The position numbers were made by a program, and so were the translations under genes. The notes below the pieces were generated by a model that had not been told where the DNA came from, did not search any database, and worked only from the letters and a program-made list of their open reading frames with translations. A stretch of DNA of 64,000 nucleotides from an uncultured Oscillospiraceae bacterium (GTDB lineage Bacteria; Bacillota; Clostridia; Oscillospirales; Oscillospiraceae): NCBI GenBank assembly GCA_910587645.1, contig CAJUNA010000014.1, forward strand, positions 47,383-111,382. Reading direction: 5' to 3'. This document shows positions 32,720 through 41,052 of the stretch, in pieces. How positions within the stretch are numbered: position 1 is the first letter of the stretch; each line of letters begins with the position of its first letter.

Positions 32720-33651
32720 TATTAGAGCTGGAAACCTGCGGCGGCGGAACCTACCAATTGCCCACACTGCTGAGCTGGGAGTTGGATCTCACCTCTTCTG
32801 TCCCCTGTGACAGCATGACGGCGGTCTGCCCCTACGACCCGGCCATGGCGGATGTCCTGCCCAAGGCCGTCCGCTTCACCGCCCGCCAGGACGGCGGGAT
32901 CATGCTGCGGGGCGTGGTGGACGCCTATGAAATCTCCCTCTCCCATCAAGGCCTGCTGATGTCCCTGGAGGGCCGGGGCATGGCTGCGCTGCTGCTGGAC
33001 AACGAATCGGAAGCCCTCACTTATGCCCGCGCCCTGTTGCCGGAGATCCTGGAAAACCATGTGACGCCCTACGGCATCCGGGTAGAAAAGGCCCGGGAAG
33101 TGTCCGGCGGCAGCTACGCGGTGACCTCCGGGGCCAGCCAGTGGAAAGCAGTACAAGGATTTACCCGCCGCTTCGGCGGCTTTGACCCCTACTTTACCCG
33201 GGAAGGTACGCTGGTAGCCGCCCCTCTCTGGGGCAGCGGACGGACGCTGGAGCTTGGAAATACCGCGCCCTTGCTGCGCCTGCGGAAACGGGAGCAGCGA
33301 TACGGCGTGATTTCCGAGATGCTCATTCAGGACAAATCCCAGCGCATCAGCCACCGGGTTCCTAACCAGAAATTCATTGACGCCGGAGGACAGCGGAGGC
33401 ATGTCCTCTACATGCCCCGCAGCACCGCTGTGGACCGGCGGTACACCGGCGAATATCAGATCGCCCAGTCCGCCCTGGAGCAGGTGGAAGTCACCGCGGA
33501 GCTGTCCGGCCCTTTCGCGGCCATGCCGGGGGACCGGGTGAAGCTTTCCCTGGAGCGGCTGGCGTTATCCGGCCAATATGAAGTGATCCGCTCCCGAAGC
33601 CGGATGGACGGCAGCGGCGAACGGACAGAATTGACATTAAGTGTGAGGTGA
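32716..33651 (+). CDS. tail hub protein, XkdQ-like (gpD/gp27 type)
   Basis: The 311-residue protein has the hub pattern with FTARQDGGIMLRGVVDAYEISL near residue 52, SLEGRGMAALLLDNE near 83, and a C-terminal region with SGPFAAMPGDRVKLSLE. XkdQ proteins form the trimeric hub on which the spike sits. The start is a GTG overlapping the LysM gene stop. The length is close to XkdQ (about 325). Confidence 0.8.
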   Translation: MILELETCGGGTYQLPTLLSWELDLTSSVPCDSMTAVCPYDPAMADVLPKAVRFTARQDGGIMLRGVVDAYEISLSHQGLLMSLEGRGMAALLLDNESEALTYARALLPEILENHVTPYGIRVEKAREVSGGSYAVTSGASQWKAVQGFTRRFGGFDPYFTREGTLVAAPLWGSGRTLELGNTAPLLRLRKREQRYGVISEMLIQDKSQRISHRVPNQKFIDAGGQRRHVLYMPRSTAVDRRYTGEYQIAQSALEQVEVTAELSGPFAAMPGDRVKLSLERLALSGQYEVIRSRSRMDGSGERTELTLSVR

Positions 33652-33656
33652 GCGCA

Positions 33657-34049
33657 ATGTGGATATCAAAAACCATCGCCCAGCGCGGGGCTGGCAGCGG
33701 CTCCGCCGCCGACATGGGCATGACCACCATCGGCGGCGGCAGTGCATCGGTGATGACCCGGGGGGAGCAGCGTGACCTGGAGGTCTTTGCCCCCGGCGGC
33801 ATAGTCTGGCAGCCCCAGGCCGGAGACACTGTGCTGGTTATCAAGGGCGGCGCGGGGGAGCAGGAGCAGTGCGTTGCCGCCGCCAGCACGACAGGCCGCG
33901 CCCCGGCGGGCATGGTCCCTGGAGAGCTGTTTCTCTACTCCAGCGGCGGGGCATCCATTTACCTCCGCGCCGATGGCACGGTGGAGGTCTCGGGAAAGCT
34001 GACCGTCAACGGCCTGCCTTACTGTCCGGCATCAGAACAGGAGGAATGA
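33657..34049 (+). CDS. baseplate spike protein, gpV-like
   Basis: The 130-residue protein shows an OB-fold-like part (LEVFAPGGIVWQPQAGDTVL) followed by a repetitive spike end (GELFLYSSGGASIYLRADG, VEVSGKLTVNG), as in small gpV/gp45-like spikes. The start used is ATG 33657 with GAGGTGA at 5 bases; a GTG at 33648 overlapping the hub stop is possible. This would be the membrane-puncturing tip. Confidence 0.75.
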   Translation: MWISKTIAQRGAGSGSAADMGMTTIGGGSASVMTRGEQRDLEVFAPGGIVWQPQAGDTVLVIKGGAGEQEQCVAAASTTGRAPAGMVPGELFLYSSGGASIYLRADGTVEVSGKLTVNGLPYCPASEQEE

Positions 34050-34399
34050 CAGTGGAAATCAAAATTCAGAACGGCGATTATGTGCCGGACGGCCTGGGGG
34101 GTGTGGTGCGGCTGTCCGGTGCGGAGGCACTGCTGGAACGGATCCTGTTCCGCCTGACGGCCCGGCGGGGCGGCCTGCCACCCTTGCCGGCGCTGGGGAG
34201 CCGTCTGCATCTGCTGGGCCGGGAGCCTGCCTCTCAGCGCCTCTCCGCCGCCCGGCAGTATGTAGCGGAAGCCCTGACGGAGGAGGATGTAACGGTAACA
34301 GATGTGACCCTCGCCCCCAAGGACGGCGGACGGATGGATCTGACGGTGTTTTTAACGTATGAAGGCGAAGCCCTGTCCGTCACGCTGGATATCGAATAA
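34046..34399 (+). CDS. gp25/XkdS-like baseplate wedge protein
   Basis: The 117-residue protein has the lysozyme-like gp25 form: GAEALLERILFRLTARRGGLPPLPALGSRLHLL in the middle and a C-terminal DLTVFLTYEGEALSVTLDI. Such proteins start sheath polymerisation on the baseplate. The start overlaps the spike stop (ATGA) with GGAGG immediately upstream. Confidence 0.75.
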   Translation: MTVEIKIQNGDYVPDGLGGVVRLSGAEALLERILFRLTARRGGLPPLPALGSRLHLLGREPASQRLSAARQYVAEALTEEDVTVTDVTLAPKDGGRMDLTVFLTYEGEALSVTLDIE

Positions 34400-34410
34400 G
34401 GAGGAACCTT

Positions 34411-35472
34411 GTGGAGAAAACTATCGACACGATTTACGAAGAAATGCTGGCCGTTTTCGGGGAAACCAGCGGCTATCTGCCCAGCCCGTCCTGCGACCTG
34501 GCGGCGCGGCTCTACGCGGCGGCGGCCCAGCTCCACGCACTGTATTTGCAGGCCCAGTGGTTGCTGGATCAGAGTTTCCCCCAGACGGCCTCAGGGGACT
34601 ACCTGGAACGCCACGCCCAGCTCCGGGGCATCAGCCGCAGCGCCGCCGTCCGGGCCAAAGGGACGCTGCGCTTCGGCGTAAGCGCCGCCGCTGGAATGGA
34701 CCTGACTGTGGAAAAGGGGACGGTGTGCATGACCGCCGCCGGAACCCGCTTCGCCACCACCGCCGCGGCAGTCCTCAAGGTGGGGAGCCTGTACGTGGAC
34801 GCCCCCGCCGAAGCCCTGGAGCCTGGGAAGCAGGGCAACGCCGCTGCCGGAACCGTCACCATTATGGCGGCTATGCCGGTGGGGATCAAGGCTTGCACCA
34901 ATCCCGCCCCCTTCACCGGCGGCGGCGATGCGGAGAGTGATGAAGACCTACGCCGCCGCCTGTTGGACAGCTACCGCCGTCTGCCGAATGGGGCTAACGC
35001 CGCTTATTATGAACAAACCGCCCTGTCCCGCCCCGGCGTAGCGGCCGCAGTGGCGGTAGGGCGGCCCAGGGGCGTGGGATCCGTGGATCTCTACGTGGCT
35101 TCTGAGGGCGGCATCCCTGAGGAGACGCTTTTGACAGAGCTCAATGCGTATTTGCAGGAGAAACGCGAAATTTCCGTGGATCTGCGGGTCCTGGCCCCTA
35201 CGCCCCACCCGGTAAATATTGCCGTGGCCATCCGTCCCACCGCTGGCTATACCTTTCAAGAAGCCCAAGCCCAAGCGGACGCGGCCCTGCGGGAAGCCTT
35301 CACTGGCGCGCTGCTGGGCAGGAGCGTGACCCTGGCTTTTCTGGGCAGTCTCCTTTACAGCCTGGAAAGCGTGGAAAACTACCGCTTCGCCGCCCCTGCC
35401 GCCGACCTGGAGGGCAGCCCCACGGTGCTGCCCAGCCTGGGAAGCGTAAGTATCACGGAGTGGAGGGCCTGA
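34411..35472 (+). CDS. baseplate J-like protein, XkdT-like
   Basis: The 353-residue wedge protein has the baseplate-J pattern: GDYLERHAQLRGISRSAAVRAKG near residue 63, GKQGNAAAGTV near 140, GGGDAESDEDLRRRLLDSYR near 170, NGANAAYYEQTALSRPGVAAAVAVG near 193 and a C-terminal domain with VSVTEW-like end. The start is GTG behind AAGGAGG. It is full length (XkdT about 348). Confidence 0.88.
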   Translation: MEKTIDTIYEEMLAVFGETSGYLPSPSCDLAARLYAAAAQLHALYLQAQWLLDQSFPQTASGDYLERHAQLRGISRSAAVRAKGTLRFGVSAAAGMDLTVEKGTVCMTAAGTRFATTAAAVLKVGSLYVDAPAEALEPGKQGNAAAGTVTIMAAMPVGIKACTNPAPFTGGGDAESDEDLRRRLLDSYRRLPNGANAAYYEQTALSRPGVAAAVAVGRPRGVGSVDLYVASEGGIPEETLLTELNAYLQEKREISVDLRVLAPTPHPVNIAVAIRPTAGYTFQEAQAQADAALREAFTGALLGRSVTLAFLGSLLYSLESVENYRFAAPAADLEGSPTVLPSLGSVSITEWRA

Positions 35473-35473
35473 T

Positions 35474-36040
35474 ATGGGATATGCCCAGCATTTAAGAAAG
35501 CTCCTGCGGCCCCTGGGGATCTACGACCTGTCCCAGGGCAGTCTCAGCGGCAGCGAACTGGACGCTTTAGGCTCCGGCATGGACAGCCTGAGCCAACGGC
35601 TGGATTATGTGGAGCGGGAAAGCGCCCTGGCCACCGCCGAGGGCGAGGGCCTGCGCCGCCGGGAAGCCCTGTTCGCCCGGACGCCGGTTCAGTACAGCAT
35701 TCCCCTCCGGCGGGAAGCCATCGCCGCCTTGCTGCGCATCGGCGGGGACAGCTTTACCCTGGCGGGCATCAACGAGACCATTTCCGGCTGCGGCATCAAG
35801 GCCGTAGTACAGGAAACCGGGCGGTTCGGATGGGTCAAGATCGTCTTTCCCGATGTGGCGGGTATCCCGGAGGGCTTTGACCAGATCCGGGACATTATCC
35901 TAGATATTATCCCCTGCCATCTGGCGGTGGAGTTTGACTTCCACTACCTGACTTGGCGGGAGTGCGAGGACGCAGGCTACACTTGGCGCATCCTCCGGGA
36001 GGAAGAGTTCATCTGGCGGACCTTTGAATTGGCGGTTTAA
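35474..36040 (+). CDS. XkdU-like baseplate protein (DUF2313 type)
   Basis: The 188-residue protein follows baseplate J directly, as XkdU does, and contains LDSLSQRLDYVERESALATAEGEG-type helices at residue 35, then GGDSFTLAGINETISGCG near 91 and HLAVEFDFHYLTWRECEDAGYTW near the end. It links wedge and fibres in related tails. No fibre gene follows here. Confidence 0.8.
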   Translation: MGYAQHLRKLLRPLGIYDLSQGSLSGSELDALGSGMDSLSQRLDYVERESALATAEGEGLRRREALFARTPVQYSIPLRREAIAALLRIGGDSFTLAGINETISGCGIKAVVQETGRFGWVKIVFPDVAGIPEGFDQIRDIILDIIPCHLAVEFDFHYLTWRECEDAGYTWRILREEEFIWRTFELAV

Positions 36041-36081
36041 TTGCCCTCTCCGGAGACATACTAATGCCGGAGGTGAAGACC

Positions 36082-36282
36082 ATGCGTAAACATGAAAGCC
36101 AGCCACCTGAGCGCAAGCCCGGATGGCCGGATGGCGATGATGACGTAATCAACAAATACGGCACCTATGAGATCCAGCGAACCAATGGCACCGAAAACCG
36201 CTACCCTATGATCGCCCAGGGCATTTCTATTGATGAAGCCCGGGAGCAGCTGGAGGAAGCGGAACGCTGGATGCGGCGGTAG
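36082..36282 (+). CDS. small acidic protein at the end of the phage cluster
   Basis: The 66-residue protein begins MRKHESQPPERKPGW with GGAGGTGA 6 bases upstream. It has an acidic stretch GDDDV, a central YGTYEIQRTNGTENRYPMIA and a C-terminal helix DEAREQLEEAERWMRR. No family was recognised. It ends exactly one base before the convergent hydrolase gene, with no terminator in between. Confidence 0.55.
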   Translation: MRKHESQPPERKPGWPDGDDDVINKYGTYEIQRTNGTENRYPMIAQGISIDEAREQLEEAERWMRR

Positions 36283-37338
36283 CTACAGCGGCAGCACCAT
36301 GTCATACCACACTACCCCTCCGTGAACCGAGGACGACACGCCCCGGTTTTCGAACCCGAAGCTGGCGTAATAGTCCAGCTTTTCCGCCCGGCAGGTGAGG
36401 GTGACGGCCCGCCGTCCCTCCTGCCGGGCCAGTGCGATGAGGGCTTTCAGCAGGATCCGTCCATATCCCCGTCTCTGGAAATCTGGATGAACTGCCAGGC
36501 TGAACACCGATTGATAGGGATTCTCCCCGCTGTGGCAGGACGTATCCGCGAACATCTCATCGGCTATCGTCTCAGTGCTGATGGCTGGCCCCATGGCGTA
36601 GCCAGTGATGGTACCATTTAACTCACCTATCAGAATATGCTCCGGATACGCGGCCAGGCGGCTGCGGATAGACTCCCGGCTGGCCGCCTGCTCCTTCGGG
36701 AAGCAGGCCTCTTCAATTTCCACACACCGGTCCAGGTCGGACAGTGTCCCAGGCCGGACAGCCAGCTTCAGGGTGGGCAGGAATGCTTCAGAAGCGCAGA
36801 TTTCAGCGCCTACGTTGGCCATATCCAGCATGTTGGCCCGCTGGATTTCATCCGTGTTGGAGGAACAGCAGTCCGACAGCACCACGACCTTGTAGTCCAG
36901 GGAAATGGCGTCGTAGCAGGTGGTGCGGATGCAGTTGGGCGTGGTGGTGCCGGTGAGCAGCACGGTGTCCACGCCCAGGCGGCGCAGGAGAAGGTCCAGG
37001 GAGGTCTGGAAAAAGGCGGAGTAGCGGGGCTTGATAATCTCGTAGTCCTGCGGGCAGCGGCCAAACTCCGGCGGGTTTTCTACGGAGAGCGGCCCGGTAC
37101 TGCCGGGAGTCAGGGGCTTGCCGCCCTCCGCCCAGACCTTGTACCGGGTGTGCTCTACATCGCTGCCATCGGCGCGGTAGGCGCGGTTGACGAAAATCAC
37201 CGGAACCCCTGCTTCCCGGCAGGCGGCGATGACCTTTGCGCAGGCAGGCACCGTGGCCCGCGCGTCCCGGATGCACAGGGGGGATTCCGGGTTGAGAAAG
37301 CCGTTTTGCATGTCGATAATGATGAGGGCTTGTTTCAT
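36283..37338 (-). CDS. isochorismatase-like hydrolase fused to a GNAT acetyltransferase
   Basis: Residues 1-190 form a cysteine-hydrolase domain with Asp9 (IIDMQNG), Lys103 (IIKPRYSAF) and Cys136 (TPNCIRTTCYDA). Residues 195-351 form a GNAT domain with VFSLAVHPDFQRRGYGRILLKAL (acetyl-CoA loop) and YYASFGFE. Hydrolases of this family act on isochorismate, nicotinamide, N-carbamoyl compounds or similar amides. The fusion suggests sequential handling of one amine or amide substrate. AAGGAG lies 11 bases before the ATG. It is a single-gene unit. Confidence 0.88.
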   Translation of the reverse strand: MKQALIIIDMQNGFLNPESPLCIRDARATVPACAKVIAACREAGVPVIFVNRAYRADGSDVEHTRYKVWAEGGKPLTPGSTGPLSVENPPEFGRCPQDYEIIKPRYSAFFQTSLDLLLRRLGVDTVLLTGTTTPNCIRTTCYDAISLDYKVVVLSDCCSSNTDEIQRANMLDMANVGAEICASEAFLPTLKLAVRPGTLSDLDRCVEIEEACFPKEQAASRESIRSRLAAYPEHILIGELNGTITGYAMGPAISTETIADEMFADTSCHSGENPYQSVFSLAVHPDFQRRGYGRILLKALIALARQEGRRAVTLTCRAEKLDYYASFGFENRGVSSSVHGGVVWYDMVLPL

Positions 37339-37422
37339 AAGGGCGTTTCTCCTTGTATGTAGTGAAATTGATACGTGATGTCTCTAACAAGCGCAATTAT
37401 ATTCCTTTTGCCGCGGAAGGTC

Positions 37423-37457
37423 AAGGCGGCGCGGGACTTTCCGTCCTGCGCCGCCTT
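37423..37457 (-). terminator. hairpin at the end of the S-layer operon
   Basis: Arms AAGGCGGCGCGGGAC (37423-37437) and 37443-37457 pair almost perfectly, 26 bases downstream of the minus-strand stop. There is no clear T run on this strand. Confidence 0.5.
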
Positions 37458-37482
37458 TGGCTCCGTTTTCAGAAAACTGCCG

Positions 37483-40400
37483 CTATTGCGCCATCGCCCG
37501 GTGCAGCAGCACTGCCATGTCGATGCGGTTCAAACTTGCCTTGGGGGACAGCTTGCCGCCGCTGGTGGGCAAAAAGCCCTGTTGGACTAAGCCGCTTACC
37601 GCACCCTGGGCATAGCCGGAGACCTGGCCCCGGTCGCTGTATGCCGCCAGCGCCGCATCGTTGCCGTCGGATGCTTCTATGCCTGCCTGGCGTAAGGTCC
37701 GCTGTACCATCAGTGCCGCGTCCTGGCGGGAAACCGTGGACGAGGGGTTGAACTTGCCGCCGCCTACGCCGTTGACAATGCCCAGCGCGTAGAGCTGGTT
37801 TACCGCCTGGGCGTAGTAAGCGCCGGCGGGTACGTCGCTGAAGCCCTGGACGCTGCTGCCTACGTTAAACTGGAAGGCCCGGGCCAGCATCAGGCAGAAG
37901 TCTCCCCGCCGGATGGATGCGCCGGGGTCGTAACGGCCCCCGCCTACGCCGTTGACTACGCCAAGGGCGTAAAGGTAATCCACGGCGGATTTAGCATGGG
38001 TGGAGTAGCTGTCCAGGTCGTTGAAGTTTGCCGATGAATAGGGCTGGTTTACCACGATGCGGATGGTGCCGTTATAACTGGTACCGTCTTGGTTCTTGGC
38101 GGTGTAGGGGATATTTACCTCGCCGTAATAACCCGCCTTGGGAACGAAGGTCAGGTTGGAGACCGAGGGGTCGCCGTACAGGCTGTACTCGGTGGAGGTG
38201 TTGCCCTGCCAGCTATAGCGGGTGGGGCTGATGTACTCATAGTACAGCTTGCCCTGGGACGCGTCCGGCAGGCCGGTCAGACGCAGGGAAACCGGAAGCC
38301 CCCCTGCCGCCTCCTGGATGCTGTAGGCGCTCAGATGCACCGGCGCGCCGGTAGTCTCATGCCGGACCAGCCCGCCCAGCGCGCCGTCCGGATGGACGGT
38401 GACCTGGACCGTGCCGTTAAACTGCTGGCCCTTGATGGACCACCCGGTGTAGGGAATGTACGCGATTCCCGCGAAGCCCTTGGCCGCTACAAAGGATACC
38501 CGGTCTACAGAGACCTCCCCGGAGCGGAACAGGTTCCGGTTGATATCCAGGGCGGTGGGGTTGGTATCTGTACGGTAGTCGTAATACAGAATGCCCTGGC
38601 CGGAGGAGGGAAGGCTGAGACGGATGCAGCTGAGGGCCTCGTTGGTGGCCTGGCGGCAGGCGGTATCAAAATCATTGCCGGAAAACCGGGCGGGATTCTG
38701 TCCGGTGACCGCATAGCTTACCGCATTGGATATGCCGCTGCCCGCGCCTTCGCCGTTGCTGATGGAGAGAACCGCCGTAAAGGTCTGGCCATTAACGGCG
38801 CAGCCGGTGAAGGGGATCTCTACCGACCCCCGGAAATTCTGGGTGGCCCAGAAGGACAGGTTCGACAGATAGGGCGTGGCGCTGTTAAAATACTTGGTGG
38901 CGGTGGTCACCCGGGTGCCCATGCCGCCGGAGCTGGTCCGGTTGTGGTAAAGCGCGCCCTGATTGAAGTCCGGCAGGGCTTGGAAGCTGATGTAGTGCAG
39001 CCTTTGCCCGGTGAGGGATTCACACAGGCTGGTAAAGTCCGGCAATTCCAGCTTTACCGACTGCCCCGCAGCGCAGACATAGGAGATATCGCCGCGGCTG
39101 GCGCCGGAGGACTGGATATGGACCTCCACCGTCCCCTGGAAGGTGGAACCGGACTTGTTCTCCCCATTGAAGGGGATCCGCACCACGCCGTCAAAGCCGT
39201 CCGCCGCCACAAAGGTCACGCGGTCCAGGGATTTGGAGCTGAATGTGTCGCCGGAGACCACTTCGCTGCCCCGGCTTCCGCTCCAGGAAGCGTACAGCTT
39301 GCCCTGGGACGCCGGGGGCGGCGTGAAGGAGACGCGGCCCAATTCTTTGCCGGTGGCGTTCTCACTGAAATCGTCAAAGTCGCCGCCGTCAAAGGTCACA
39401 TAGCCCGCGCCGCCATCGTTGTAGACGATGGCATCGTCTAAGCCCTGTTTGACCTGGATGACCAGCTCTCCGCTGTACTTGTTGCCGGAGACGCTGTAGC
39501 CCGCGTAGCTGATATGGACGTTGCCCACGAAACCGGCAGCGGGGACGAAGGTAATGGTATTGATCTTTGCCTGGTTATACTGTTCGTTGGAGGAAACCTT
39601 GGCGGCGTAGTCCCATTCGCCCTTATAATCCAGATACAACGCGCCCTCGTTGGCCGGGGGCAGAGTGAATACCACATAGTCCAAGGGTGCGCCCACCTGC
39701 TCCTGGCAGGCCCGGGAGAATATACTGGCATTCAGCAGCAGCGGGGTGTCCCGCTTGGTGGAGATGGTCAGATCCGTCTTATCATCCGTAATTGTGACCA
39801 GGATCTTACCCTTGAAGGTGCGGCCGCCGGCAGAGCGGCCGGTGTAAGAGATCGTTGCCTTCTCCCCGCCAAAGGAAGGGTTAGGGAGGAAGGTGATGTC
39901 CTTGATATACGGCCCTCTGGCCCCGGTGCTGGCGTAGTAGACCACGGAGCTGCCAACGCCCGCGCCGGTGTCCTCAGGGGATTTGTAGCCCAGGTATAAA
40001 ACGCCCTCATTGGTCGGAACCCGCAGGTCGATGACGGACGCCAGATCCTCGGTGGTCATTTCCTTGCACTGGGCGGCGATCTCATGCTCCAGCTCGGAAA
40101 ATTTTAGGGGCTTTACCGGGCTGCATCCATCAGTATATTCAATGATGGATTCGTTGGATTCCACGGTAACGGGAAATTCTTCCCAGTACTCGTGCCCGGC
40201 GGCGGTGACCGTCACCCGCACGGTGGCCTTGCCCTCCTTGCGGCCCTCCACTGTAAATTTGCTGGTATCTTGGACAGGGGAGGAGGGGTCAACGACAACG
40301 TTGGGTTTGGCGTCGATGACAGAAACCGTCAGTTTCGCGCCATCGTTATCCTTGGCGCTGCCGAACAGCTCATAGTCTGTGCCCGCCGTGAATACCCGGT

Positions 40401-40977
40401 TGTTGTTTTCCAGGATGGAAATACCCTTTTTCAGCTCATCGCTGAGGGTGATGCCGCTGACGGTGACGTCAATGGTACACGTCAGGTCCTTGCCATCGGA
40501 GATCGTTACCGTCGCGCGGCCGGGGGCGTGGCCGTAAATGCTGCCGGAATGGCCGTTGTCCGTGGAGCCCTCCGAGACGCTGACAACTTTGGAATCGCTG
40601 GATTTCCAACTGAATTTAACTTTTTGGGTATCCAAATTGTCCGGCTCGGTGACCACCTTGATGGGGATGCCCCGGGCATCGGTAGCGTTTGGCTCCAGGG
40701 TGATTTCATAGCTGGGGCCGGTTCCGTGGAGAAGGCCGCTGTCGTTGTTCAGTTCCATTTTGGTGATCTTGCCGGGGTCGTTGTCATCCTCGTTATCTTC
40801 GTCCCCGTCCCCATCCTCATCTCCATCGCCGGGAGGATCGGGGTTGCCAGTATCCCCAGGCGGGGGTGGGTCGGGGGTGTCTCCTTCCCCCTCCAGCAGG
40901 GCCGTGGGGGCCAGGGCCAGAACCATCACAAGGGCCAGCAGGAACGATATCAGCCGCCGTTTCGTGGTGTTTTTCAT
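37483..40977 (-). CDS. S-layer-homology surface protein with internal repeats
   Basis: This 1164-residue secreted protein has a signal peptide (about 1-28, KRRLISFLLALVMVLALAP), an acidic Pro/Gly/Asp linker (30-70) and a bacterial Ig-like (Big_2) domain (about 75-175). About six repeats of roughly 110 residues follow, built on G(x)LYYxY ... F(V/L)xxxGF(x)G(x)xxIPYTG ... GTVxV. Three SLH domains close the C-terminus (about 990-1164), which anchor the protein to secondary cell-wall polymer. It is the distal gene of the operon, behind the 2035-residue SLH protein. AAAGGAG precedes the ATG. Confidence 0.9.
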   Translation of the reverse strand: MKNTTKRRLISFLLALVMVLALAPTALLEGEGDTPDPPPPGDTGNPDPPGDGDEDGDGDEDNEDDNDPGKITKMELNNDSGLLHGTGPSYEITLEPNATDARGIPIKVVTEPDNLDTQKVKFSWKSSDSKVVSVSEGSTDNGHSGSIYGHAPGRATVTISDGKDLTCTIDVTVSGITLSDELKKGISILENNNRVFTAGTDYELFGSAKDNDGAKLTVSVIDAKPNVVVDPSSPVQDTSKFTVEGRKEGKATVRVTVTAAGHEYWEEFPVTVESNESIIEYTDGCSPVKPLKFSELEHEIAAQCKEMTTEDLASVIDLRVPTNEGVLYLGYKSPEDTGAGVGSSVVYYASTGARGPYIKDITFLPNPSFGGEKATISYTGRSAGGRTFKGKILVTITDDKTDLTISTKRDTPLLLNASIFSRACQEQVGAPLDYVVFTLPPANEGALYLDYKGEWDYAAKVSSNEQYNQAKINTITFVPAAGFVGNVHISYAGYSVSGNKYSGELVIQVKQGLDDAIVYNDGGAGYVTFDGGDFDDFSENATGKELGRVSFTPPPASQGKLYASWSGSRGSEVVSGDTFSSKSLDRVTFVAADGFDGVVRIPFNGENKSGSTFQGTVEVHIQSSGASRGDISYVCAAGQSVKLELPDFTSLCESLTGQRLHYISFQALPDFNQGALYHNRTSSGGMGTRVTTATKYFNSATPYLSNLSFWATQNFRGSVEIPFTGCAVNGQTFTAVLSISNGEGAGSGISNAVSYAVTGQNPARFSGNDFDTACRQATNEALSCIRLSLPSSGQGILYYDYRTDTNPTALDINRNLFRSGEVSVDRVSFVAAKGFAGIAYIPYTGWSIKGQQFNGTVQVTVHPDGALGGLVRHETTGAPVHLSAYSIQEAAGGLPVSLRLTGLPDASQGKLYYEYISPTRYSWQGNTSTEYSLYGDPSVSNLTFVPKAGYYGEVNIPYTAKNQDGTSYNGTIRIVVNQPYSSANFNDLDSYSTHAKSAVDYLYALGVVNGVGGGRYDPGASIRRGDFCLMLARAFQFNVGSSVQGFSDVPAGAYYAQAVNQLYALGIVNGVGGGKFNPSSTVSRQDAALMVQRTLRQAGIEASDGNDAALAAYSDRGQVSGYAQGAVSGLVQQGFLPTSGGKLSPKASLNRIDMAVLLHRAMAQ

Positions 40978-41017
40978 GAAAACGCTCCTTTTTCATCATT
41001 TGCCGGGATAGAAGGGC

Positions 41018-41041
41018 GGGAGCGGGCGTATGCCCGCTCCC
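41018..41041 (-). terminator. hairpin between the two S-layer genes
   Basis: A perfect 10-bp GC stem (41018-41027 with 41032-41041, loop GTAT) lies 12 bases behind the stop of the larger SLH gene. It lacks a T tract, so it may only attenuate or protect mRNA. Confidence 0.45.
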
Positions 41042-41052
41042 GGGGGGTTAGG

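Larger units (their letters stand above)
24241..36282 (+). mobile_element. PBSX/xkd-like phage-derived cluster
   Basis: The gene order follows the xkd/yqb operons of Bacillus PBSX and skin: TerL (fragment), portal, XkdF, decoration, capsid, connectors, XkdJ, sheath, tube, [tape-measure slot], LysM, hub, spike, gp25-like, baseplate J, XkdU. Coding is dense, with repeated four-base ATGA overlaps. Missing are terS, the TerL ATPase, a tape measure of normal size, tail fibres, holin/endolysin, integrase and regulators. I see no promoter between the recR terminator and the portal gene. Base composition equals the host, which suggests long residence. Confidence 0.85.
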
